Part shown: piece after piece, positions 12,617 through 23,399 of the stretch
Numbering within the stretch: the stretch's first letter is position 1
Layout of the letters: each line of letters starts with the position of its first letter
Assembly: GCA_029783825.1 (NCBI GenBank)
Contig: JAREIK010002645.1
Coordinates: 992,001-1,056,000 of the forward strand
Direction: 5' to 3'
Length of the DNA: 64,000 nucleotides
Origin: Sapria himalayana
Lineage: Eukaryota > Streptophyta > Magnoliopsida > Malpighiales > Rafflesiaceae
The notes under the pieces: generated by a model
Database searches by the model: none
What the model saw: only the letters and a program-made list of their open reading frames with translations
Told to the model about the DNA's origin: nothing
Translations under genes and position numbers: made by a program

Positions 12617-12790
12617 TAGAGGTCTCAAGTGGACGGGAGCGCCCAGTCATGACATGAGGCCAGACACAACACAATCAATAACCATACTTGGACCTTAGCC
12701 ATGATGGCCTATGACATGGCTTGTGTCGTGTTGGGTCAAGACCACAACGGCCTCATGTTGTGCCAGGCATGTCCCATGACACGATCAAAT
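12617..12790. mobile_element. Relic of the same MITE family
   Basis: Starts TAGAGGTCTCAAGTGG, one mismatch from the family terminus, followed by GC-rich text with paired catgaggcca/ggcctcatg words that could fold back. It lies 34 bp after the perfect MITE. The right terminus is not preserved and no target duplication is visible. Confidence 0.5.
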
Positions 12791-13220
12791 ATGATGCCGA
12801 CAAGACAATGCCCACCACTATCTTGTTTGCTATAATAAAAGAATATGTTCATACAATTTATTTGAGCAATAGAATTATATCCAATAGTCCATTTTCAAAT
12901 GTAATTTGGAATCTCTTGTCACTCCAACTCAATGAAGAAATTTTGTTCATGATGTCTGTTTTTCATTTGGTTAACTCGATTCGACTCAACTTGAACCAAT
13001 TACAAAATAGAAATTACCAATTGATGTAGCACCTATAATTTGTTTTTCTAGGATACAAAAATTGTAAGAAATAGAAGAAATACATAAATCAAAGATATTT
13101 CCTCATATTATCCGGAGTTGTAAGTAAAGCACACGTTGCACCCTTAGTAGGCTTGGCTGAAAGGAACGCGAGCAATAAGATGTTTGTATTGTTGCAGGTG
13201 TCAGCGGCACAAAAGGACTG

Positions 13221-14456
13221 ATGAAGATATCGAAAGTATCGAAGATGAAGTGCCTGGACGCAGACACTATATTTGGAGGGCATGTTGAATCAGGCGGGGA
13301 GGTTGCTGATGAATCATCAAACAGTAAAAAAAATCAGCCAGGAACAACTGAAAAACAGAGGGAGAGAGACAGAGGGAGAGAGACAGGAGGCTCCAAGAAG
13401 AAGAAGAAGAAACATGATATTTGTATAAGAGAAGGTGATAACGCTGCTAGGGAATCATTCGAAGAAGTGACACCGCCCAGAGGGAATTGTGGTAAGAGAG
13501 TCCGATTTGCGGAGCAAGTGGAGGTTTTCGGTCAGGTCAAACAGGATTATAAGATGGTGCGGGGGAAGCGATTTTCTAAGGAGGAAGATAATTTGGTCAG
13601 AGAGGCAGTATTGAATTATATTAGTGTTCACGGGCTAGGCGACCAAGGTCTCAACATGATTCTTAATAGCATACACTACCGTCAAGTTAAAGGGTGTTGG
13701 ATTGAAATAGGGGCAGCGTTGCCTTGGCGGCCAATGTTAAGCGTGTATTTTCGGGCCCATGTACTGTTTGAGAGAGGAGAGGCTCGTCCTTGGACAGCCG
13801 AAGACTATGACTTCGTCCATAAGTTTTATAGACAGCACGGGCCAAAGTGGAAGTCAATGGGAGATGTACTGGGGAGGCACAGGCTGCATGTGAAGGAGGC
13901 ATGGCGCCGAACAAGATTTGCAATGTTGAAGAAGGGTCACATGTCGCAGGATGAGTATCAGGCCCTGTTCGATTTAGTGAACCTTGATCTGCGTCGCAAG
14001 GCTTTAGACGGTGAGGTGAAGAAAACAAAGCATGGGATGCTGCGGGATGACATCTCCTGGGCGGCAATCAGCGACAAGATGCAGACTCGGAGCGATGCTG
14101 TTTGCTGCATGCAATGGTATAACCGGTTGGCATCTCCCATGGTTCTCCAAGGGGAATGGATGGATGTGGATGACTACCATCTTCTAATCGAACTCTATCT
14201 GTTGGATGCTTCCTGTGTTGAAGATGTGGATTGGGATGCTCTTATGCAGCATAGGGCAGGAGATGTTTGTCGAAAGCGCTGGAAACAATTGGTAAAGCAT
14301 CTCGGTGAGGGTCGGGCTAAGCCATTTGCCGAACAAGTTGACATTCTTATGGATCGGTATTGCCCAGATGTGCTTGAGGCAAGAGAGCTCTACGAGAGCA
14401 GCACTGTACGATCAAGTAGCAGCGCTGCAGCAGAATCAGTAGATGTGCTTGAGTGA
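13221..14456 (+). CDS. REB1/TTF-I-like Myb protein (plant RNA polymerase I termination factor-like)
   Basis: A 411-residue protein. Residues 40-65 are charged and contain a six-lysine run that looks like a nuclear localisation signal. Around 91-103 is a GKRVRFAEQVEVF motif typical of this plant family. The core (115-390) has Myb/SANT-like helices: W191, W210 and W228 in one repeat, W280 and W299 in the next, W313, W338 and W354 in the third; FAEQVDILMDRYCPD follows near 369. Related yeast and animal proteins (Reb1, TTF-I) bind DNA in the nucleus, including rDNA terminators; plant members are annotated from that similarity and the rDNA role here is inference. An upstream in-frame TAA (13,175-13,177) and a pyrimidine-rich ttgttgcag at 13,190-13,198 leave open a spliced 5' exon, so the first ATG may not be the true start. 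The reading frame is intact with gene-like base composition, unlike its surroundings. Confidence 0.88.
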   Translation: MKISKVSKMKCLDADTIFGGHVESGGEVADESSNSKKNQPGTTEKQRERDRGRETGGSKKKKKKHDICIREGDNAARESFEEVTPPRGNCGKRVRFAEQVEVFGQVKQDYKMVRGKRFSKEEDNLVREAVLNYISVHGLGDQGLNMILNSIHYRQVKGCWIEIGAALPWRPMLSVYFRAHVLFERGEARPWTAEDYDFVHKFYRQHGPKWKSMGDVLGRHRLHVKEAWRRTRFAMLKKGHMSQDEYQALFDLVNLDLRRKALDGEVKKTKHGMLRDDISWAAISDKMQTRSDAVCCMQWYNRLASPMVLQGEWMDVDDYHLLIELYLLDASCVEDVDWDALMQHRAGDVCRKRWKQLVKHLGEGRAKPFAEQVDILMDRYCPDVLEARELYESSTVRSSSSAAAESVDVLE

Positions 14457-14540
14457 GATCTTTGGCTCCACCTTGATCAATGCCCATCCAGAGGCGCACC
14501 TTGTGAGGCCTTTTTTCTTGTTTTTTTTTTATTTTTCTGT

Positions 14541-14933
14541 AGAAGCAGGCAGCAGTGGGCAGCAGCAAGCATCAGTAGACAGCAGCAGGCATCAGCAGGC
14601 AACAGTAGGCTGCAGTAGGCAGCAGCAGGCAGCAGCAGGCAGCAGCAGGCAGCAGCAGGCAGCAGCAGGCAGCAGCAGGCAGCAGCAGGCAGCAGCAGGC
14701 AGCAGCAGGCAGCAGCAGGCAGCAGCAGGCAGCAGCAGGCAGCAGCAGGCAGCAGCAGGCAGCAGCAGGCAGCAGCAGGCAGCAGCAGGCAGCAGCAGGC
14801 AGCAGCAGGCAGCAGCAGGCAGCAGCAGGCAGCAGCAGGCAGCAGCAGGCAGCAGCAGGCAGCAGCAGGCAGCATCAGGCAGCAGCAGGCAGCAGCAGGC
14901 AGCAGCAGGCAGCAGCAGGCAGCAGCAGGCAGC
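14541..14933. repeat. 10-bp minisatellite (AGCAGCAGGC)n, about 39 units
   Basis: Degenerate units from 14,541 become a run of perfect AGCAGCAGGC copies at 14,621-14,870 (25 units), one variant (agcatcaggc) at 14,871-14,880, then five perfect copies to 14,930. It begins about 85 bp after the stop codon of the REB1-like ORF, so it probably lies in the 3' UTR or just beyond. Because it lacks stop codons in several frames it generates long Gln/Ala/Ser- or Cys/Leu-rich open frames with no support as genes. Confidence 0.95.
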
Positions 14934-15600
14934 GGCTTCTCCTGAAATTGTGATGCAGTTGCAGGTACACACACAGCTTTATTTTATTGTTTTGCAGTAT
15001 TATATTTTTTCTTTCACCAGTTCTAATTTCCATGAACACATACCAAGCCAGTACCTGATGCTCATGTTCAGACGCACCCAAATCACCAATTTGTTTTATT
15101 TTTGGCTGAATCTTGTGGTGGAAGCATGACATGGTGGAATCTCTTTTACATCTTTTTTTCTTTTTTCTTTTTCATGTTAGGGATTTCATTGATGCTCTCT
15201 CAATTCGATATTGAAATAATTTGTTATAAAATCTTTAGTTCGAACATAAATTATAATAATGTAGTGATTTTAAATTTTCTCACACAAATTGATAATGATG
15301 TCTAGTGCTAGGGCTCTGTATTATATTAGATATAAGTAAGTCTTATATTTTTAGGATATATGATTAGAATTAAATTTTTTGTGATTTGTTGTTTGGTTCT
15401 TCTTTTTATGACTTACTTAGAGTCTTTGAATTTATTTATTTTATTCTACTTCAAGATAATGAAAGAAATAAATTTAAGTCTCATTCCCTTGCATGCATTT
15501 CCTTGGATATGTAATTGGTTAAATAAATTATAGGAGTCATGATCCCATCATCAAACATTTTCTTGGCCCTAACATATGGTCTTTTGGGAACACAAAATAT
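14934..15600. other. Region downstream of the REB1-like gene, no gene seen
   Basis: May include the end of the 3' UTR of the upstream gene (T-rich runs, a cag-rich edge followed by gtacacacacag). No open frame with recognisable domains. Grades into the copia relic at about 15.6 kb. Confidence 0.5.
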
Positions 15601-17285
15601 TTTACAAATTATCTCCTGTTCTATTTTCAACCATTTCCCCTATGGATTCACTGCCTAATTTTTTTCTGAGGGGCCTCTCACTTCTTTGTATGGGCATTCC
15701 TCTTGGTATATGAGCTTTTCCTTCTATTTCTGATGTAACTTCACCTGCATCTAATGAGCCTCTAGCACTAATCATCGACATGCCACATTATTACTGCTCC
15801 AATTATGGATCATGTCGATCTTTTTGACTCTTATGTACTACACCATTCTCATGGAATAATTATTCGTCCTTATCTTTGTGATTTTTATTAATTTCTACTT
15901 TTGCCTCTCTCCAGCAATCTCAGACATTTTGAGAGAGTTTCTCTAACCTGTATGACATCAACCTATGAATGAAGAGTTAGTTATACTACACAAGATTGGA
16001 ATATGAGATATGATTGATCTTTTCTTTGAAAAAATTGTTATTTGTTGTAAATAGGTTTATAAAATCAAGTTTTGATTAGATTATATTGTTGATCATTACA
16101 AGGCTTGTCTTGATGTCAAAAAATGCTTTTGTTCCATTGGTTGCTTAGGAGTATGGGATTGATCATATAATGAGATTTTTGTTTCATTGGCTTGACTTTA
16201 TTTTGTCAGTACTCTTATTTTTATTTTTATGGTTCACAAATGCTGCTCTTTTAGATCGATATCAAAAATGCTGCTCTTTTAGATCGATATCAAAAATACT
16301 TTTCTTGATGATAAACTCAAAAGAATCTATATGAAGCTTCCTCCTAGTTATTCTCATCTTCTAGGATTTCCTTACAAATTATGCTCTTCGAATATGATTT
16401 ATTAAGTTTAGCTCTATCTCATTGAATAGATTTTTAGGTAGTTCTTTTGATATAATTATTTTTTTTGATACTTTATAGTCTAAAAGGTTTTTCTTTTGCA
16501 TATGGTTATTATTTTACTCAAGTTAAGTGTATGTTCAATATGACATTTAGATCCAATATCATTAATCGTAAGATAATCAATATATCTATTGAGTATAACT
16601 ATCATCTCAATTCTCATGATGATAAATTATTATCTGATGCTATTTCATGCAGATAGCTTGTTGGGAGTCTAATTTATCTTATCATTATTTGTCATGATAT
16701 TTTTTATGTAGTTGATGTAATCAGTTAATTTGTAGTTGCTCCTAGATCTCCTTATTATGTTGTCGTTCTTATGATTTTTTTTAATATCTAAAAGTTACTA
16801 TATTTGATGATTTTTATTTTTTTTCTTTCTTCATTAACTATTCAAATATATTCAAATGCATATTGAATAGTTGATCTCACTGATTATTGATCTACTATTG
16901 GACATTATTTTCTTCTAGGTGATTAATTCTTTTATCTCTTGGAGAAACAAGAAAGAAATAGTGGGTGCTTATTCTAGTATTCAAGCAGAATATATGGTAC
17001 TGGTAGCTACTACAATTAAACATATTTGATTACGTTGGTTAATACTAGATCTTAATGTTGATTGTTTCATCACAATTAAACTTTACTATATTAGATATAT
17101 TGAGATTGATTATTATATTACTCGTCATTATCTATTTTAGGGTACACTCACATTTTAGCTTGTTCTTTTTGTTTGAATCAATAAGTTGATATCTTCACTA
17201 TGTTTCTTTCTCCATGAATTTTTAGAGTTTTAGCTTTCAATCTTAAATATAATTTCTTTTAAACCAACACAAGTTCAAGGTGGGA
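15600..17285 (+). pseudogene. Ty1/copia pol remnant, copy 3
   Basis: A copia polyprotein relic distinct from copies 1 and 2. The RT entry is near 16,075-16,330 (VDHYKAC, later DIKNTFLDDKLKRIYMKLPP), the RT/RNase H boundary near 16,655-16,760 (LLGV.IYL then the DISYVVDVISQF-like stretch), and RNase H near 16,940-17,040 (WRNKKEIVGAYSSIQAEYM, LRWL). The end near 17,090-17,280 corresponds to the polyprotein tail and a purine-rich caaggtggga tract. Stops and frameshifts throughout. A 28-bp direct duplication (about 16,238-16,293) lies inside it. Confidence 0.78.
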
Positions 17286-17572
17286 TATTAGATTATTATT
17301 TTGTATGGTAATGTATTTTTTATATTTTTGGAATTGTTTAGTTTATTTAAGTCTTTTTTGCACATGTATATCACACATTTTTCAATATACAAAGACTAAA
17401 GTTGTCATGAATCTTATCAATACAACAACTTGGCCAACGACAAGTAAGATAAAAATATATTCAGCTTTAGTAGAAGTCAAGGTAATAGATATTTGTTTCT
17501 TTGAAGCCCAAGACATTGATGTAGCTCCAATAATTAATATATGCATATGTCCTCCTAAAATCTTTTGCACCT
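17286..17572 (+). repeat. Possible 3' LTR of copia copy 3
   Basis: AT-rich sequence directly after the purine-rich tract near 17,275-17,285, the position where a 3' LTR should begin. No matching 5' LTR was found in the window, so the assignment rests on position alone. The open frames here are short and unrecognised. Confidence 0.3.
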
Positions 17573-17603
17573 CCCCCAACTAAAGTTTTAAAAGGCAAAA
17601 GCG

Positions 17604-20560
17604 TAAGGTGAGATATTTTTGTATTTGTGAGGTGTGACATTTTTGTATTCGTGAGGTGAGGCGTGACATTTTTGTATTCGTGAGGTGAGGCGTGACATTT
17701 TTGTATTTGTGAGGTGAGGCGTGACATTTTTGTATTTGTGAGGTGAGGCGTGACATTTTTGTATTCGTGAGGTGAGGCGTGACATTTTTGTATTCGTGAG
17801 GTGAGGCGTGACATTTTTGTATTCGTGAGGTGAGGCGTGACATTTTTGTATTCGTGAGGTGAGGCGTGACATTTTTGTATTCGTGAGGTGAGGCGTGACA
17901 TTTTTGTATTCGTGAGGTGAGGCGTGACATTTTTGTATTCGTGAGGTGAGGCGTGACATTTTTGTATTCGTGAGGTGAGGCGTGACATTTTTGTATTCGT
18001 GAGGTGTGGCGTGACATTTTTGTATTCGTGAGGTGATGCGTGACATTTTTGTATTCGTGAGGTGAGGCGTGCCATTTTTGTATTCGTGAGGTGAGGCGTG
18101 CCATTTTTGTATCCGTGAGGTGAGGCGTGCTATTTTTGTATCCGTGAGGTGAGGCGTGCTATTTTTGTATCCGTGAGGTGAGGCGTGCTATTTTTGTATC
18201 CGTGAGGTGAGGCGTGCTATTTTTGTATCCGTGAGGTGAGGCGTGTCATTTTTGTATCCGCGAGGTGAGGCGTGCCATTTTTGTGTCCGCGAGGTGAGGC
18301 GTGACATTTTTGTCCGTGAGGTGAGGCGTGACATTTTTGTGTCCGTGAGGTGAGGCGTGACATTTTTGTGTCCGTGAGGTGAGGCGTGACATTTTTGTGT
18401 CCGTGAGGTGAGGCGTGACATTTTGTGTCCGTGAGGTGAGGCGTGACATTTTGTGTCCGTGAGGTGAGGCGTGTCATTTTTGTGTCCGTGAGGTGAGGCG
18501 TGTCATTTTTGTGTCCGCGAGGTGAGGCGTGTCATTTTTGTGTCCGCGAGGTGAGGCGTGTCATTTTGTGTCCGTGAGGTGAGGCGTGTCATTTTTGTAT
18601 CCGTGAGGTGAGGCGTGTCATTTTTGTATCCGTGAGGTGAGGCGTGTCATTTTTGTATCCGTGAGGTGAGGCGTGTCATTTTTGTATCCGTGAGGTGAGG
18701 CGTGTCATTTTTGTATCCGTGAGGTGAGGCGTGTCATTTTTGTATCCGTGAGGTGAGGCGTGTCATTTTTGTATCCGTGAGGTGAGGCGTGTCATTTTTG
18801 TATCCGTGAGGTGAGGCGTGTCATTTTTGTGTCCGTGAGGTGAGGCGTGCCATTTTTGTGTCCGTGAGGTGAGGCGTGCCATTTTTGTGTCCGTGAGGTG
18901 AGGCGTGCCATTTTTGTGTTCGTGAGGTGAGGCGTGCCATTTTTGTTTCCGTGAGGTGAGGCGTGCCATTTTTGTTTCCGTGAGGTGAGGCGTGCCATTT
19001 TTGTGTCCGTGAGGTGAGGCGTGCCATTTTTGTGTCCGTGAGGTGAGGCGTGCCATTTTTGTGTCCGTGAGGTGAGGCGTGCCATTTTTGTGTCCGTGAG
19101 GTGAGGCGTGCCATTTTTGTGTCCGTGAGGTGAGGCGTGCCATTTTTGTGTCCGTGAGGTGAGGCGTGCCATTTTTGTGTCCGTGAGGTGAGGCGTGCCA
19201 TTTTTGTGTCCGTGAGGTGAGGCGTGCTATTTTTGTGTCCGTGAGGTGAGGCGTGACATTTTTGTGTCCGTGAGGTGAGGCGTGACATTTTTGTGTCCGT
19301 GAGGTGAGGCGTGTCATTTTTGTTTCCGTGAGGTGAGGCGTGTCATTTTTGTATCCGTGAGGTGAGGCGTGCCATTTTTGTGTCCGTGAGGTGAGGCGTG
19401 CTATTTTTGTGTCCGTGAGGTGAGGCGTGACATTTTTGTGTCCGTGAGGTGAGGCGTGACATTTTTGTGTCCGTGAGGTGAGGCGTGACATTTTTGTGTC
19501 CGTGAGGTGAGGCGTGTCATTTTTGTTTCCGTGAGGTGAGGCGTGTCATTTTTGTATCCGTGAGGTGAGGCGTGTCATTTTTGTATCCGTGAGGTGAGGC
19601 GTGCCATTTTTGTGTCCGTGAGGTGAGGCGTGCCATTTTTGTGTCCGTGAGGTGAGGCGTGCCATTTTTGTGTTCGTGAGGTGAGGCGTGTCATTTTTGT
19701 GTTCGTGAGGTGAGGCGTGCCATTTTTGTTTCCGTGAGGTGAGGCGTGCCATTTTTGTTTCCGTGAGGTGAGGCGTGCCATTTTTGTGTCCGTGAGGTGA
19801 GGCGTGCTATTTTTGTATCCGTGAGGTGAGGCGTGCCATTTTTGTGTCCGTGAGGTGAGGCGTGCCATTTTTGTGTCCGCGAGGTGAGGCGTGCCATTTT
19901 TGTGTCCGCGAGGTGAGGCGTGCCATTTTTGTGTCCGTGAGGTGAGGCGTGCCATTTTTGTGTCCGTGAGGTGAGGCGTGACATTTTTGTGTCCGTGAGG
20001 TGAGGCGTGACATTTTTGTGTCCGTGAGGTGAGGCGTGACATTTTTGTGTCCGTGAGGTGAGGCGTGACATTTTTGTGTCCGTGAGGTGAGGCGTGACAT
20101 TTTTGTGTCCGTGAGGTGAGGCGTGACATTTTTGTGTCCGTGAGGTGAGGCGTGACATTTTTGTGTCCGTGAGGTGAGGCGTGACATTTTTGTGTCCGTG
20201 AGGTGAGGCGTGACATTTTTGTGTCCGTGAGGTGAGGCGTGACATTTTTGTGTCCGTGAGGTGAGGCGTGACATTTTTGTGTCCGTGAGGTGAGGCGTGA
20301 CATTTTTGTGTCCGTGAGGTGAGGCGTGACATTTTTGTGTCCGTGAGGTGAGGCGTGACATTTTTGTGTCCGTGAGGTGAGGCGTGACATTTTTGTGTCC
20401 GTGAGGTGAGGCGTGACATTTTTGTGTCCGTGAGGTGAGGCGTGACATTTTTGTGTCCGTGAGGTGAGGCGTGACATTTTTGTGTCCGTGAGGTGAGGCG
20501 TGACATTTTTGTGTCCGTGAGGTGAGGCGAGACATTTTTATATCCTTGAGGTGAGGTGTA
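17604..20560. repeat. 29-bp tandem array, about 100 units, inside the hAT element
   Basis: The plus-strand unit is gtgaggtgaggcgtgacat followed by ttttgtgtcc, 29 bp. Variation is concentrated at two spots: the dinucleotide after gcgtg (ac, cc, tc, ct) and the stretch after tttttg (tattc, tatcc, tgtcc, tttcc). Variants form blocks: tattc-type at 17,640-18,100, tatcc-type at about 18,110-18,290 and 18,570-18,810, cc/tgtcc-type at 18,840-19,230, and a nearly pure ac/tgtcc block at 19,975-20,520. A run of about 200 bp of variants at 19,225-19,390 recurs in modified form at 19,400-19,620. Since 29 is not a multiple of 3 and the minus strand lacks stops, all three minus frames stay open. Confidence 0.97.
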
Positions 20561-20754
20561 AGCCTTGAAGCATTGAGGCTTAAGTTTTTTGATCATCACA
20601 ATATATGATTAATTTATTATTTAAATTATATAAAATAAAATAATATAAATAAAAACATGAAAATAATTCATTATAATAAAAAAATCATATTTCAAACTTT
20701 AACAAAAAATCATAACAAAGTCATGAAACATAAAATAGAGTAAAATATTTTAAT

Positions 20755-23110
20755 TTAAATTCTTCTCATCAATGTCATTATCATCTAATATATCAAAAGT
20801 AGGTAAATGTCCACTATCATGTATCCTTATTTCATGTAAATTTTCATCTTTATCAATTGATGTCAAATTGAACTCCTCTTCGTCTCAGCCTCTACTTGTA
20901 CCTAGTATAAAATTATTAATTAGGTATAAATATTATTAGTTGTTTTATTAAATTTAATCATATATATAACTTAAATTCTTGAGTCTGTTGGGAGTTAGAT
21001 GACACAACTCTAATTGCATCATTATTGAATAACTCATCATCTTGAAGCCAATAAAAATTAAGTGTGAGGAGGGGATCTTCTTTTTTCATAATTTATTCAT
21101 CATCTGAATCAATCTTTTTTACTAAAATTAGATTAATATTTTGTTTTCTTTTTAGATTTTATTCTCTCAATCTAGTGTTGTACTTTACATATACAAGAGT
21201 ATTTAATCTTTGATGTTCAAGTTTATTTCTTTTTTTTTGTATGTATCTGTAAATATTAAAATAAAAAAAAGTATATGTTAAAATGAAATAAAGTTCTTTA
21301 ACATTGAAATAGAAATATATGTATAAAAATTTACAAAAATAAAAATATTATCGATTTAAATTTACTCTAATTTCTTTTACATCCCAAAGCACTACAAGTA
21401 AGGCAAATGACTTGAATAGCAAACTTTAGTAACTTTGGTGTTGAACCCCCAAAACACATCCATTAACTTGTAAGACTTCTTAATGTTCAAGAATCAATTG
21501 CAATACGACTCAAATTCAACCATTGCTTGGTCAAATGAGTCTAACTGAATGTGAGTTTTTAAATATTTTTCATAATCCAATATCATATCCATGCATTCAA
21601 ATAATTCATTCATCTCCTCATCAACAAAAGATAACTTATGCCCATACCGCAATTGAGAATTAAGATAGTAACCTGCTGCGTGTAAATGTCGATGAAGTTG
21701 TGAAGTCCATCTTGCATCACTTTTTCTTCAGATTGGGCCATATTTTGTATCCCTGCCGCCACAATTTAATGCAATCTTCTCCTTAGTTAAATTTATCAGC
21801 TTATAAATATAATTCATGGTTGGTCTTTCTTCTGAATTAATTTCTCTCAAGATACTAACTTATGGAATATTGATCTTTATGCAAAAAGTAATATGAGGTC
21901 AAAAATTTGGATCAAACAACACTGTACTTTGAGCTTTTACATCTTCAATCTATTTAACTCATTTGCTTAAACACTATTTTTCTGAAGAAAATATTGCTAT
22001 AAGAGCTTGATTTTGCTTATAAAAGCTTTGAAGAGTAAGAAATGAAGTAGCAAATCATATAATTGCTGAACGAAGTTCATTATTTTTTGTAATTGTTCTC
22101 ATCAAGCTAAGAACCCGAGTATGCCCATTTATAAACTTCACTACTTGCCTAGCTCAAACAAGTGTTGTAGTATGAATATTTACGTTTTCAATATTCTCCA
22201 ACATTAAATCAATACAATGTGCAACACAAGGAGTTCATCACAATCTTTTTTTTTTCTATTAGTCCTATTTCAACATTCACATAATTAGAGGCATTATCAG
22301 TTATATCTTGCACAACATTCTCCTCCCCAATTTTTTCAATCATGTTATCAAAATATTTAAACATCAATTCCTCATTTTTTATTGTATCAGAAGCATAAAT
22401 TGATTTTATAAATCAAGTACTTGTAAGACTATTCACCAAAAAATTAATAAGATACTTATTCTTTCCATTTGTCCAACCATCAGACATTATTGAATATTCA
22501 TATTTTTTTTCAAGCTTTTTTGTGATTTTTCATAAAGATACTTAGGTCATTCATCTTTTTTTTAAGAATCCATGTCCTTAATTCGTGTATAGATGGAGGC
22601 TTAAACCCGGGCTCATAATTTGAAACTGCATTCATCATAGGAATCCAATAAGAACCATTCATAGTGTTGAATGGGAGACTTTTTGAACATAAATTTATTA
22701 ATTTTTCTACATACTTCTTTCTTTTTTTCTTGCTTTCACATTGAATTCAAATTACTCTGATGAGGTTGTAAAGTGGTAAATTCACCCATTGGTCCTTTTG
22801 GTATAGCTTCCCCATTCCCATTGCCACTCTCACTCCCATTCCCTAATGCACTCTCATGCATTGATATTGGACTCAAACAAATTTCTTGGAAGAATTTATT
22901 TCTTTTCATTTTTTGATCTTTAAAATTTGCCAATGTCTCTTTGCACATTAATCTAATATCTTTACTAACTTTGGGGCATGGTTTCATACTATGATGAGTT
23001 TTGGTTAAATGATGCTTGAATTTATTCACCTCTTACACATCTTTGATTATAAAATTTATATCTCAAATATTACTCCTCAAAAATTTCAATAACATATTTT
23101 CACACATAAT
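20755..23110 (-). pseudogene. Decayed hAT transposase (DUF659 and hAT dimerisation)
   Basis: Read on the minus strand. N-terminal region near 23,030-22,940 is the segment after a BED finger (NKFKHHLTKTHHSMKPC, then KVSKDIR). DUF659 spans about 22,690-22,230 (PGFKPPS, IHELRTW, SDGWTNGK-like text, then GEENVVQDITDNASNYV). Around 21,720-21,620 is RHLHAAGYYLNSQLRYGHK; a C-terminal part at 21,240-21,140 reads NKLEHQRLNTLVYVKYN, and an acidic tail runs to about 20,760. Frameshifts, stops and possibly an intron near 20,905-20,970 break it. In the family this enzyme cuts and joins transposon ends; this copy looks dead. Confident in the family, less so in exact exon limits. Confidence 0.85.
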
Positions 23111-23399
23111 TTTTTCTTGAATTTTTCGAATTAGAGGAACTCCTTCGACAAAAAGATAATATTCACATTTCTATTTAACAATATAATTGACAAAAAAGTA
23201 ATAACTTAACAAGACATAATTGAAATAAATTTAAAAATGAAATTCAAAATTTAATTAGTTTAAATTTTTAAAAATCAATATTTTTTAGAGGAATTAAAAA
23301 ATAAAATTTATAATTTTATTGATTTAAAATTTAAATTTAAAAAAATCAATATTTTTAGCCATTTTACTTTTGCTCTTTGTTTCTAAAAAAAATTTTCCA

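Noticed and set aside
14443..15129. Gln/Ala/Ser-rich protein, and Cys/Leu-rich proteins on the other strand
   Set aside because: All derive from the 10-bp minisatellite read in different frames; no domain or conserved flank supports a gene.
17604..20560. CRISPR-like array
   Set aside because: Units are contiguous with no unique spacers, the context is a plant hAT element, and no cas genes are present.
17467..20599. Long minus-strand open frames of 29-residue repeats as a repeat-protein gene
   Set aside because: They exist in all three frames, follow directly from a stop-free 29-bp tandem unit, and show no start context, splice sites or codon bias. Kept only as a low-probability finding.
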